Part shown: positions 17,809 to 26,038 of the stretch, in pieces
Layout: every line of letters begins with the position of its first letter
Position numbering within the stretch: position 1 is the first letter of the stretch
Origin: Mucispirillum schaedleri ASF457
Lineage (GTDB): Bacteria > Chrysiogenota > Deferribacteres > Deferribacterales > Mucispirillaceae
DNA: 64,000 nucleotides
Reading direction: 5' to 3'
NCBI RefSeq assembly: GCF_000487995.2
Contig: NZ_CP097562.1
Coordinates: forward strand, 186,001 to 250,000
Program-made: the position numbers and the translations under genes
The notes under the pieces: model-generated
What the model saw: the letters and a program-made list of their open reading frames with translations, nothing else
Told to the model about the DNA's origin: nothing
The model's database searches: none

Positions 17809-19020
17809 ATGAAAAAATTATTACTCTCATGTGTGATTGCACTTTTAGCAGTGCCTGCATTTGCAGTAGAGTTTACTTCTGGTGATTTTAAAGCAAACAT
17901 CTATGGTAATATTTATGCAGATGGTTTTTATACTTATTCTTCAGATAAGGCTGAACCACTTTTTTCATCTTTATCAATGAGTAATGGTAAGCATTCTTTT
18001 GGCTCTTATGCTTTTGTTGGTTCTTCAAATTTTGGTGTAACTATGAGCTATCAAAATGTTTCTGGAACAATTGAAGCAGGTCTTGGAGACCCTGTAAGAA
18101 AATTTTATTTAAAGTATAATATTGGTGGAAGGGCAGATCACTACATATTAGCTGGTAGAGATAATAATATTGCATTTTATAATTATGGTCAAATGTCAAA
18201 TGATGGTCAGTGCATGATAGACTATGGAACTCTGGCAAATAAAAGAAGACTACAGCTCCGTTATGGTATCAGTGGATTTGAAATGGCAATCATTATACCA
18301 CAAATAGGTTTTGGTTCAGGTGACGATAAAGCATATACTGACAGTTTTGGTTATTCATATACAGATAATAATGGAAATAATGTTGATGATACTATTAAAT
18401 CTTCAGATTATATGTTTAACTATCTTCCTAGATTAGAGCTTGCATACACTATAACTCAAGATACTTTTAACTTTAAAGTATTTGGCTCTTATGGTGCTTA
18501 TATGTATTACAATAACAGTGCATCAGCAAATATTGATTCATTCAACAAGACAGCTCATATGTTTTATATAGGTTTTGGTGGTCAAGCAAATATAGGCAAT
18601 TCATTCCTTAACTATGTAGGATATTTTGGTCAAAATATGTATTTGAATAATGCTCAAGGTGATTATCGCACAGGTTTTTCAAAATCAGCTTTAAATCCAA
18701 TAAGTCTTGTATCATCTAATGGTAAATATACTATTGATATTAATGATATTTATAGTGCAGGTGGTTCATTAGGTTATGGTTATAGTGCATTAGATGGTAA
18801 ACTTGTTTCTCAAATTGGTATTGGTTATAGTGCCAGCTTTGCAGACCACTATGTTAATGCTGACCAAAATATAGGTGCATTTTTAAACACTCAATATTTT
18901 GTAACAGACTGGTTTTCTATAATTCCAGAAATTGCACTTCTTTATAATATAGATGGTGCAAATGGAGAAAACCAAGGCTTTTCTATAGTAGCTGGTTTAG
19001 TTTTTGCTCTTAATTTTTAA
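17809..19020 (+). CDS. Outer-membrane beta-barrel protein, paralogue 2
   Basis: 403 residues: a classical signal peptide (MKKLLLSCVIALLAVPAFA/VEF), then a porin-like barrel ending in Phe (FALNF). It is very similar to paralogue 1 along its whole length (DGFYTYSSD, DPVRKFYLKYNIGG, SNDGQCMIDYGTLANKRRLQLRYG) and shares its signal peptide style with paralogue 3. It has its own promoter and AGGAGG site. Its original terminator has been split by an insertion sequence, so transcripts probably run through the transposase gene. Confidence 0.75.
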   Translation: MKKLLLSCVIALLAVPAFAVEFTSGDFKANIYGNIYADGFYTYSSDKAEPLFSSLSMSNGKHSFGSYAFVGSSNFGVTMSYQNVSGTIEAGLGDPVRKFYLKYNIGGRADHYILAGRDNNIAFYNYGQMSNDGQCMIDYGTLANKRRLQLRYGISGFEMAIIIPQIGFGSGDDKAYTDSFGYSYTDNNGNNVDDTIKSSDYMFNYLPRLELAYTITQDTFNFKVFGSYGAYMYYNNSASANIDSFNKTAHMFYIGFGGQANIGNSFLNYVGYFGQNMYLNNAQGDYRTGFSKSALNPISLVSSNGKYTIDINDIYSAGGSLGYGYSALDGKLVSQIGIGYSASFADHYVNADQNIGAFLNTQYFVTDWFSIIPEIALLYNIDGANGENQGFSIVAGLVFALNF

Positions 19021-19035
19021 TATATATAATGATTT

Positions 19036-19061
19036 GTAAATAAATAAAGGGAATAGAGTAA
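19036..19061. repeat. Left target-site duplication of insertion sequence copy A
   Basis: 26 bp repeated exactly at 20157-20182. It contains the 5' arm of the terminator hairpin of the preceding gene. Confidence 0.85.
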
Positions 19062-20156
19062 TGTAAGATTATGAGACATATGTTACAAAAATAAGTATAA
19101 AAAAATACCTCTTAGTATATAGTATAAAATTAAGCAAAAAACTAAACTAAACTAAGAGGTATCACAATGAATAAAGTGATAATAACAGAAGAAATGCGAT
19201 TTCGTCAACGGTTATGTGAGTATGCATTAAAAAAAGGAGCAACGAAAGCAGCCCGCAAATATCAAGTGAACCGTATGTTTGTATACAGGCATTTAAAGAA
19301 ATATGATGGAACAGTTCAGAGTTTATCTTTTAAAAGTCGTAGACCAAGAAACAGTCCAAATAAGCATAGTAAAGAAGAGCTTGATTTAATATTTAACACA
19401 TATGCCGAGCATGGTTTGTATGGTAATGCGGAGGTATATGTCAGACTTCTAGAAATTGGTTATAATCGTAGTTTTGGCAGTATGTGTATGCAGATAAGGA
19501 AGAAAGGCTTAAAGTCATTAAACAAGTCAAAAAAGAGCTATACAAGATATGAACCAATAACAGGTCAGTATATAGGCGACAAGGTTCAGATAGATATAAA
19601 ATATGTTCCACAGGAATGTATAATGTTTTCCAGCTATGGTAAAAAATATTATCAGATAACAGCGATAGATGAATACAGCAGAATGAGAGTATTAGAAATA
19701 GTAGAAGAAAAAAGCACATTTGAAACAGGTAAGTTTTTAGACGAACTGGAAAGTAAATTTGGCTTTCCACTAAAAACAATTCAAGTGGATAATGGCTATG
19801 AGTTTGTAAATGATAAGGAAGTTACAAACAAGAAAAGCTATTTTGAAGAGACAGCTGAAAAGAAAGGATATACTATTAAACGAATAAGACCTTATTCACC
19901 TTGGCAGAATGGAAAGGTGGAAAGAAGTCATAGAGAGGATGGAAAAATTTTATATGCAAATAATAAATTCTATTCCAAAGATGAATTAATTAAGGCTCTT
20001 AAACAGCATGAAGATAGATATAATAATACTGCTAAAACATGCTTAAATTTTAAATCTCCATATGAGATTGTTATTGAAAATAAATTATTGCTTGATTTAT
20101 ATTAAGTTAAGATTTATTTTTTACTAAAAGTGTAACATTTGTCCTGTTAGTTAAGA
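19062..20156 (+). mobile_element. Insertion sequence copy A (1,095 bp, IS481/IS1202-like)
   Basis: Ends were set by comparison with copy B at 59791-60885, which has the same length and nearly identical sequence. Imperfect 26-bp terminal inverted repeats (19062-19087 and 20131-20156) share the inner ATGTTACA. A single DDE transposase gene fills the element. The flanking direct repeat is 26 bp here and 27 bp at copy B. Most IS families make 2-15 bp duplications; 24-29 bp is the published range for the IS1202 subgroup. That assignment is inference. Confidence 0.9.
19167..20105 (+). CDS. DDE transposase, IS481/IS1202-like (copy A)
   Basis: 312 residues in one frame: an N-terminal helix-turn-helix (about 13-45, KKGATKAARKYQVNRMFVYRHLKKY), a linker, and an integrase-core domain with catalytic D143 (VQIDIKY), D208 (QVDNGYEF) and E252 (KVERSHRED). 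No frameshift or second ORF is needed, unlike IS3. Residue 62 is Asn (Thr in copy B), the only difference I found. It is probably transcribed from within the element, and also by read-through from the barrel gene upstream. Confidence 0.93.
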   Translation: MNKVIITEEMRFRQRLCEYALKKGATKAARKYQVNRMFVYRHLKKYDGTVQSLSFKSRRPRNSPNKHSKEELDLIFNTYAEHGLYGNAEVYVRLLEIGYNRSFGSMCMQIRKKGLKSLNKSKKSYTRYEPITGQYIGDKVQIDIKYVPQECIMFSSYGKKYYQITAIDEYSRMRVLEIVEEKSTFETGKFLDELESKFGFPLKTIQVDNGYEFVNDKEVTNKKSYFEETAEKKGYTIKRIRPYSPWQNGKVERSHREDGKILYANNKFYSKDELIKALKQHEDRYNNTAKTCLNFKSPYEIVIENKLLLDLY

Positions 20157-20182
20157 GTAAATAAATAAAGGGAATAGAGTAA
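20157..20182. repeat. Right target-site duplication of insertion sequence copy A
   Basis: 26-bp direct copy of 19036-19061. The following T also matches the first base of the element, so 27 bp cannot be strictly excluded. Confidence 0.85.
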
Positions 20183-20197
20183 TCTATTCCCTTTTTT
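20167..20197 (+). terminator. Terminator of paralogue 2, rebuilt downstream of the insertion sequence
   Basis: AAAGGGAATAG (20167-20177), loop AGTAAT, CTATTCCCTTT (20184-20194), then T residues. The element inserted in the loop; the target duplication restored the full hairpin on this side only. Confidence 0.85.
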
Positions 20198-20328
20198 ATG
20201 TTTATAGTATATATTAATATAATATAATTTTTAGTCTAAATAAAACTTTATATTTTTGTATATAATTGATAATATATAATATTTAATAATATTGATATAT
20301 TTTTATTGAAATTTAATATCAATAAGTA

Positions 20329-20355
20329 TTGACTTTTATGTAAAATTAGTATAAG
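20329..20355 (+). promoter_or_regulatory. Possible promoter of the third barrel gene
   Basis: TTGACT (20329-20334) and TATAAG (20350-20355) with a short 15-bp spacer, about 55 bp ahead of the start. The rest of the 226-bp gap after the terminator is plain A/T-rich sequence. Confidence 0.4.
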
Positions 20356-20409
20356 GTTATATAGTGTTGTATATCACATAAATATTTATTTTAAGTTTTA
20401 GGAGGTTCA

Positions 20410-21558
20410 ATGAAAAAAATTTTATTTTCATTAATTATGGCACTTGTTACTGTGCCAGCATTTGCCGTAGAATTTGAGAGCGGTGATTTTAAAGCCAATA
20501 TATATGGTGAAATATATGGAGATGCTTTCTATACATACAGCGAAGGATATGGCGAAAGTTCAAATTCTTTTGGCTCACAAACATTTGTTGGCTCATCTCT
20601 TTTAGGTGTAGAGCTTTCATATGGCAGTGTTTCTGCAACATTTGAAGCAGGTATTGGGGATCCTGTAAGAAAATATTTTTTAACATACCGCATTGGTGGA
20701 GCAGATGACCACTATGTAGTAATTGGTAGAGATACTACTATTGCAGCATATTCTTTTGGTATGGTATCAAATGATTTTCAGGCATTAAATGATTTGGGAA
20801 CATTAGCAGATAATAGAAGACTTCAGCTCCGTTATGGTATTGGCGGCTTTGAACTTGCGATTATCATTCCTACTCTTGGTGGGGGATGGAATGCTGATAA
20901 TACAGATGATACTGGCTATCAATTAAGCCAGACAGATACTGATGGAAATAATATTGTTACAGCATTTAATGTATTACCAAGAGTTGAATTAGCATATACT
21001 TATTCAACTGATTATATAGAATTTAAAGTATTTGGTGCTTATGGAGCTTATTTATATTCAGATAATAATAATATTGCTAATGATAAAGTATTTCATTCTT
21101 ATAATGCAGGCTTTGGTGGTCAGGCAAACTTTGGCAATTCGTTTTTACAATTTACTGGCTGGTATGGTGCGAACTTAGATTTAATGGATGCATTAGGAAA
21201 TTATAAAAGCCGTGCAGTTGGTGTCAGTCCATCAAATAGTAAAAAAATCAGTATGTTTTTAGATGATGGTGTTACAAAAGCAGAAAATATTCAGTCTGCA
21301 GGTATTGCAATAGGTTTAGGTCATACATTTAATGAAAAATACACACCACAAATAGGGATAGGTTATACACTTAATTTTGGTGATGGATATGATAAAATTG
21401 ATGACAGTCTTGGTGCATATTTAAACTGTTTTATTCAGATTAATGACTGGTTTGCAATTACTCCAGAGATTGCATATATTAATAAAATGCAGGATAGTGC
21501 TGGCGAAAAAGAAGGCTATGATTTTATAGCAGGAGTAATGGCTTCTGTTATATTCTAA
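20410..21558 (+). CDS. Outer-membrane beta-barrel protein, paralogue 3
   Basis: 382 residues with signal peptide MKKILFSLIMALVTVPAFA/VEF and a C-terminal Phe (ASVIF). The same barrel family as the two genes upstream (FESGDFKANIYGEIYGDAFYTY, GDPVRKYFLTYRIGG, RRLQLRYGIGGFELAIIIP) but more diverged in the loops, with shorter and different inserts, as expected for surface-exposed regions. AGGAGG upstream. Its own transcription unit. The substrate is not known. Confidence 0.72.
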   Translation: MKKILFSLIMALVTVPAFAVEFESGDFKANIYGEIYGDAFYTYSEGYGESSNSFGSQTFVGSSLLGVELSYGSVSATFEAGIGDPVRKYFLTYRIGGADDHYVVIGRDTTIAAYSFGMVSNDFQALNDLGTLADNRRLQLRYGIGGFELAIIIPTLGGGWNADNTDDTGYQLSQTDTDGNNIVTAFNVLPRVELAYTYSTDYIEFKVFGAYGAYLYSDNNNIANDKVFHSYNAGFGGQANFGNSFLQFTGWYGANLDLMDALGNYKSRAVGVSPSNSKKISMFLDDGVTKAENIQSAGIAIGLGHTFNEKYTPQIGIGYTLNFGDGYDKIDDSLGAYLNCFIQINDWFAITPEIAYINKMQDSAGEKEGYDFIAGVMASVIF

Positions 21559-21708
21559 AAAATAGTTAATAAATAATATACAGCAGTATTAAAAGAGCGG
21601 ATGAAAACCTGCTCAGTAAATAAACCAATAAACTTTTTTATTTATATAATGATACAGCCTGTAATAATTATTATGAGTATAAAATTAATATTATACATTA
21701 TACAAAAA

Positions 21709-21733
21709 ATGGCAGGTTATAACACCTGCCATT
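21709..21733 (-). terminator. Intrinsic terminator after nrdJ
   Basis: AATGGCAGGT (21709-21718) pairs with ACCTGCCATT (21724-21733); reading the minus strand, a T-rich run follows. It lies just past the minus-strand nrdJ gene. Confidence 0.85.
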
Positions 21734-21757
21734 AATTAAATTATATATATTTTATAT

Positions 21758-24049
21758 TTAGCTGCATTTAGAATAGCCACATGACTGACATGTAAGGCAT
21801 CCCTCTATATATTCAACAGGGGCACCACATTCAGGGCATGCACCATTTGACATAACTTTTTTACCATCTTTTTTATCAATATCTGCAAGTAGAGAATCTA
21901 CAGTAATACTGTCATTTCTAACAACCTGCACATTTAATGGATTATTTATAGCTTCTTCTAAAGCTTTACCAACTGCATCAGCACATGAAAGTATTCTTTG
22001 AGAGCCAAATCCATGAGGAGTATGGCATGAAATACCTTTAAGCTGTCTAATGATAAATTCAGGTTCAACACCGCTTCTTAAATTAAGTGAGATTAATCTT
22101 CCAATAGCTTCTGCCTGACTTTGAGCACATCCACCAGCTTTACCAATGCTTGTAAATACTTCAAATACTTTACCATCTACATCCTGATTAATTGTTACAT
22201 ACATTTTGCCGCAGCCTGTAGTTTTTTCAATAGTTTTACCAATTAATATAGCAGGTCGTTCTTTTGGTTTAGCAGGCATAGTAACAGCAGCAGTTTCTAG
22301 TTTTTCTTCTTTAACAGAGCCAATATTTAATACCTGTCCTAAACGGCTGCCATCTCTATATATTGTAATACCTTTACAGCCTAAATCATAAGCAAGCATA
22401 TATGCTTTTTCTACATCTTCAATAGTAGCAGTGTTTTGAAAGTTAACTGTTTTACTAACAGCATTATCTGTATATTTTTGGAAAGCTGCCTGCATTTTCA
22501 CATGCCATACTGGTTCTATTTCATGAGAAGTAACAAATACTTTTCTAATATCTTCAGGAACTTCTGTTAAATCATGAGCATTACCAGCATCAGCTAATTT
22601 ATTCATTAAGCTTTCAGAATAAAATTTACTTTCATGAGCTTTTTCTAAAAAGTATGGATTAACTTCTGGAAGTTTATTATTATCCATAACATTTCTATAA
22701 TATGCAAGAGCAAAATATGGCTCAATACCGCTTGAGGCTCCAGCAATAATTGAAATAGTCCCTGTTGGTGCTATTGTAGTAATAGTTGCATTACGCATAG
22801 CTTTAAATCCAAGAGCAGGGTATATACTTTTATCAAAGCTTGGGAAGCTGCCGCGTTTTTCTGCCAGCTCTACACTCATTTTTCTTCCTTCATCTCTGAT
22901 AAATTTCATTACTTCTTCAGCTAACAATGTAGCTTTATCAGAATTATAAGGAATATTTAACATAACAAGCATATCAGCCCAGCCCATTATACCAAGACCG
23001 ATTTTCCTGTTTTTCTTAGTCATTTCATCTATTTGTTTAATAGGGTAGTTATTCATTTCAATAACATTATCTAAAAAGCGAACAGCTATATTGCATGTAT
23101 TTCTTAAATCATCCCAGTCTATTTTTCCATTTTTTACAAACTTTACAAGGTTTATAGAGCCTAAATTGCATGATTCATAAGGCAATAATGGTTGTTCACC
23201 ACAAGGGTTTGTGCTTTCCATTTCTCCTTCAGCAGGTGTTGGGTTTGTATTATTTATTCTATCTAAAAAGATAATGCCCGGGTCACCTCCTTCCCATGCA
23301 AGCCTGACCATTTCATTAAAAACTTCTTTAGCATTTTTAGAGCCAGTTTTTTTACGGTCCCTAGGAGTAAGTATATCATACTCAGTGCCGTTTTTAACGC
23401 TTTTCATAAACTCTTCTGTAATACCAACAGAAAGGTTAAAGTTAGTTAATTTTGTTTTGTCTTGTTTAGCATATATAAATTCCATAATATCTGGATGGTC
23501 TACACGAAGTATACCCATATTAGCACCACGACGCATACCGCCTTGTTTGATTGTTTCTGTAGCAGCATCAAATACTGACATAAAAGAAACAGGACCAGAA
23601 GACACACCTTTTGTTGTTTTTACAGTATCATCTTTTGGACGAAGTCTTGAAAAAGAAAATCCTGTTCCACCACCAGATTTATGAATTAAAGCAGTATGTT
23701 TTACAGCTTCAAAAATACCTTCTAATGAATCTTCTACTGGTAATACAAAACATGCAGATAATTGTTGGAGAGAATTACCAGCATTCATTAAAGTAGGAGA
23801 GTTTGGTAAAAATTTTAATGAAGCCATTTGATTATAGAAAATATCAGCAACAGAATCAACATCAGCATTAGAATCAAATTTTAATTCTGCCTCTGCAATA
23901 TTTTTTGCTACTCTGATAAACAAATCTTTTGGGCTTTCTATTTGCCCTGATTCCTTTTTGCGAAGATAACGCTTTTTTAATACAGTAACAGAGTTTGCAA
24001 GCAATTCTGGCTCTGCTTGAAAAAGTTGCTTATTACTATTTGATGCCAT
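21758..24049 (-). CDS. nrdJ: Adenosylcobalamin-dependent (class II) ribonucleotide reductase
   Basis: Reduces ribonucleotides to deoxyribonucleotides without oxygen, using B12. The 763 residues include an N-terminal FLPNSPTLMNAG, SACFVLPVEDS, the GGGTGFSFSRLRP loop, the active-site NPCGEQPLLPYESCNLGSINL, TIAPTGTISIIAG, a TSCPD-type domain (TTGCGKMYVTIN) and a C-terminal zinc ribbon (CPECG and CQSCGYSKCS), whose final cysteines can re-reduce the active site. No cobalamin riboswitch is visible upstream. No class I or III genes are in the window. Confidence 0.95.
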   Translation of the reverse strand: MASNSNKQLFQAEPELLANSVTVLKKRYLRKKESGQIESPKDLFIRVAKNIAEAELKFDSNADVDSVADIFYNQMASLKFLPNSPTLMNAGNSLQQLSACFVLPVEDSLEGIFEAVKHTALIHKSGGGTGFSFSRLRPKDDTVKTTKGVSSGPVSFMSVFDAATETIKQGGMRRGANMGILRVDHPDIMEFIYAKQDKTKLTNFNLSVGITEEFMKSVKNGTEYDILTPRDRKKTGSKNAKEVFNEMVRLAWEGGDPGIIFLDRINNTNPTPAEGEMESTNPCGEQPLLPYESCNLGSINLVKFVKNGKIDWDDLRNTCNIAVRFLDNVIEMNNYPIKQIDEMTKKNRKIGLGIMGWADMLVMLNIPYNSDKATLLAEEVMKFIRDEGRKMSVELAEKRGSFPSFDKSIYPALGFKAMRNATITTIAPTGTISIIAGASSGIEPYFALAYYRNVMDNNKLPEVNPYFLEKAHESKFYSESLMNKLADAGNAHDLTEVPEDIRKVFVTSHEIEPVWHVKMQAAFQKYTDNAVSKTVNFQNTATIEDVEKAYMLAYDLGCKGITIYRDGSRLGQVLNIGSVKEEKLETAAVTMPAKPKERPAILIGKTIEKTTGCGKMYVTINQDVDGKVFEVFTSIGKAGGCAQSQAEAIGRLISLNLRSGVEPEFIIRQLKGISCHTPHGFGSQRILSCADAVGKALEEAINNPLNVQVVRNDSITVDSLLADIDKKDGKKVMSNGACPECGAPVEYIEGCLTCQSCGYSKCS

Positions 24050-24130
24050 ATTTACTCCTAGAATTTATAAATTAGAGTGTTATATTATCAGAGATTTAAA
24101 ACTAATCAAGAGAAAATATTTTAAAAATTT

Positions 24131-24174
24131 ATAAGTGCTTGTATTCTTTAATAAAAAAAATTACAAGCACTTAT
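24131..24174 (-). terminator. Terminator after the ornithine-cyclodeaminase-family gene
   Basis: A 13-bp perfect stem (ATAAGTGCTTGTA at 24131-24143 with its complement at 24162-24174) lies between the minus-strand gene ending at 24192 and nrdJ. Confidence 0.8.
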
Positions 24175-24191
24175 TTTATAAACTTTTTGAA

Positions 24192-25151
24192 TTAAAATGG
24201 TAAGATTATTCCTAAATTTTCAGCAACTGCTTTTCTATATATATATTCAGCACACATAATATCCTGCAGTCCCATACCTTGAGATTGAAATACAGTTATG
24301 CCGTTTTCAGAAAGTCTGCCTTTACGGTATCCACATGTTATTTCTCCAAGTTCTAATATAGAATTCCAGTGCAGTCTTCCTTTTTCAAGAGATGGCAGAA
24401 TATCACCACATTCAATTTCTGCAACATCTTTATTATCTACTGCTAAAACTTCTGCTGCTTCTAATGTTTTTTCAGGCACTTCTGTTCTTATTAAGGCATT
24501 TGAGCCTGCAGCATTAATATGAACACCATCAGGGTTAATCATTGTATGTTCAAATAATGGTTTAACAGATGTTGTTATAGTAATAATTGTATCTGCCTTA
24601 GGTAAATCTTCTGCAATATTTAGTGTTGGTATAATCTCAATATTTAATAATTTACTCATTTTTTCAGCAAAAGCTGCTGCATTTTCTATTTTTCTTGTTG
24701 CAGCATAAACTTTTTTCAGTGGTGTAGTTTTATGGACAGCTTCAAGCTGTGCTTCTGCTTGAAATCCACCACCAAAAATAAATGCAATATTTGTATCTTT
24801 TTTAGACATATATTTTGATGCTATACCGCTTGCAGCACCAGTTCTAAGTCTTCCTATTTCATTAGCATCAATAATTGCAAGAGGGCTGCCAGTTTCTGCA
24901 TCATATAAATGAACTTTAAAAATAAGACCTGCACGGAAAGATGTATATGCTTTAAACCCTATAACACCTTTATATGGAACAGCACCGGGAAGCATGTGTA
25001 ATGCACCTTTACGAATTCTCATTCTCTGGCGTGTCATATTAAATGCTTCACCTTTTGAGAAACTTGAAAATGACTCTTCTACTAATTTTAAAGCATCATC
25101 CATATTAATAAGTGATGCAGCTGTCCGTTCGTCTATATATAAAGCACTCAT
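24192..25151 (-). CDS. Ornithine cyclodeaminase / mu-crystallin family dehydrogenase
   Basis: 319 residues with a Rossmann NAD(P) site (FIFGGGFQAEAQLEAV, about 124-139) and the family features MLPGAVPYKGVIGFKAY, GRLRTGAASG and TITTSVKPLF. Known members deaminate ornithine to proline, reduce ketimines or act as alanine dehydrogenase; sequence alone does not decide which. It is encoded 26 bases downstream of an Rrf2 regulator and probably under its control. The proBA genes nearby make an ornithine-to-proline role unnecessary. Confidence 0.85.
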   Translation of the reverse strand: MSALYIDERTAASLINMDDALKLVEESFSSFSKGEAFNMTRQRMRIRKGALHMLPGAVPYKGVIGFKAYTSFRAGLIFKVHLYDAETGSPLAIIDANEIGRLRTGAASGIASKYMSKKDTNIAFIFGGGFQAEAQLEAVHKTTPLKKVYAATRKIENAAAFAEKMSKLLNIEIIPTLNIAEDLPKADTIITITTSVKPLFEHTMINPDGVHINAAGSNALIRTEVPEKTLEAAEVLAVDNKDVAEIECGDILPSLEKGRLHWNSILELGEITCGYRKGRLSENGITVFQSQGMGLQDIMCAEYIYRKAVAENLGIILPF

Positions 25152-25177
25152 ATTAACACTCCTTATTTATATAATTA

Positions 25178-25585
25178 TTACTGACATCCTTCAGAAATAT
25201 CTGCTAATGAATATTTTTTCAGTTTTTCTATTAAATCAGCCTGCACATCTTTCCACATTTTATGGGCACAGCATGACTGGTCATAACAGCAGTCAACCTG
25301 CTCGTCAAGGCAGTTATTAATGTTTAATGGTCCATCTACTGCAACAATTACATCATACATACATATTTTATTAGGTTCTTTGCCAAGTCTAAAACCACCT
25401 TTTTTTCCTCTTTCACTAACTAAAATATCTGATTTTGCAAGATTTTGTAATATTTTACCTAAAAAACTGTCAGGCACATTACATTCTTTTGCTATGTCAG
25501 AACGCATAAATGCTGTTCCCATAGGATGTTGAGCCATATAAACCAATGCTCTAATAGTATAATCACAGGCACGCGTTATTTTCAT
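25178..25585 (-). CDS. Rrf2 family transcriptional regulator with Cys-rich motif
   Basis: 135 residues: a winged helix (KITRACDYTIRALVYMA, VPDSFLGKILQNLAKSDILVSERGKKGGF) and a C-terminal cysteine cluster NNCLDEQVDCCYDQSCCAHKMW, which could bind an Fe-S cluster as in IscR/NsrR/RsrR. AGAAAGGT lies ahead of the start at 25585; a longer frame from 25636 has no site. First gene of an operon with the ornithine-cyclodeaminase-family gene, so probably autoregulatory. The signal (iron-sulfur status, NO or redox) is unknown. Confidence 0.88.
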   Translation of the reverse strand: MKITRACDYTIRALVYMAQHPMGTAFMRSDIAKECNVPDSFLGKILQNLAKSDILVSERGKKGGFRLGKEPNKICMYDVIVAVDGPLNINNCLDEQVDCCYDQSCCAHKMWKDVQADLIEKLKKYSLADISEGCQ

Positions 25586-25618
25586 ATAAAACCTTTCTAT
25601 ATAATTTTTGTAATCACT

Positions 25619-25647
25619 AATATAATATAATTTCATTTTAATATCAA
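25619..25647 (-). promoter_or_regulatory. Putative promoter of the Rrf2 operon
   Basis: On the minus strand TTGATA (25647-25642), 17 bp, TATATT (25624-25619), about 35 bp ahead of the start. The remaining stretch to the tRNA promoter (25648-25879) is A/T-rich and shows no gene. Confidence 0.45.
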
Positions 25648-25879
25648 TAGATTTATTTTGTTTATTATTTCAAAAGTTAAATATATGTTTAGAATTTTAT
25701 ATTTTTCCTGATTTTTTTATATTATATATTAGAAATAAGATATATTTTTATATTATATATAATACTGAGTAGAAAACTCATATTATGATTATTTTAGAAA
25801 AACTTAGAGTTAAAATAGGTCATAAGTAATTAATCAATAAGAATTTTTAAACATTTTTTAAAAAATATAAAAAAAGTTC

Positions 25880-25908
25880 TTGACGAATTAAAAAAAATAT
25901 ATTATTTA
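25880..25908 (+). promoter_or_regulatory. Promoter of tRNA-Gln
   Basis: TTGACG (25880-25885), 17 bp, TATTTA (25903-25908), ending 16 bp before the mature tRNA. Confidence 0.6.
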
Positions 25909-25924
25909 TTCCTACACACAATGC

Positions 25925-25999
25925 TGGGGCATCGCCAAGTGGTAAGGCAGCGGGTTTTGGTCCCGCCATTCGGAGGTTCGAATCCTTCTGCCCCAGCCA
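25925..25999 (+). tRNA. trnQ: tRNA-Gln (anticodon TTG)
   Basis: 75 nt with CCA encoded. Acceptor TGGGGCA pairs with TGCCCCA; the D arm is GCC...GGC; the anticodon stem GCGGG/CCCGC encloses TTTTGGT (anticodon TTG); the T arm is GGAGG-TTCGAAT-CCTTC. proB starts 39 bases later and may be on the same primary transcript. Confidence 0.97.
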
Positions 26000-26038
26000 T
26001 TTTTTTATCTATTTTTCATATATACAGGGTCTAAAAAT

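Noticed and set aside
19036-19061. dif/Xer-type recombination site at the insertion targets
   Set aside because: Some IS1202 relatives sit next to Xer sites, but neither target here shows the two 11-bp arms expected of dif; target A is plainly a terminator.
19441-19779. 112-codon minus-strand frame inside the transposase gene, also at 60170-60508
   Set aside because: Antisense shadow of the integrase core; it is present in both copies only because the copies are identical.
23211-23684. 157-codon plus-strand frame opposite nrdJ
   Set aside because: Antisense to a strongly conserved enzyme, with Ser/Pro-rich low-complexity translation and no ribosome-binding site.
24050-24130. Cobalamin riboswitch upstream of nrdJ
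   Set aside because: The leader is short and lacks a B12-box; only the terminator of the preceding gene is there.
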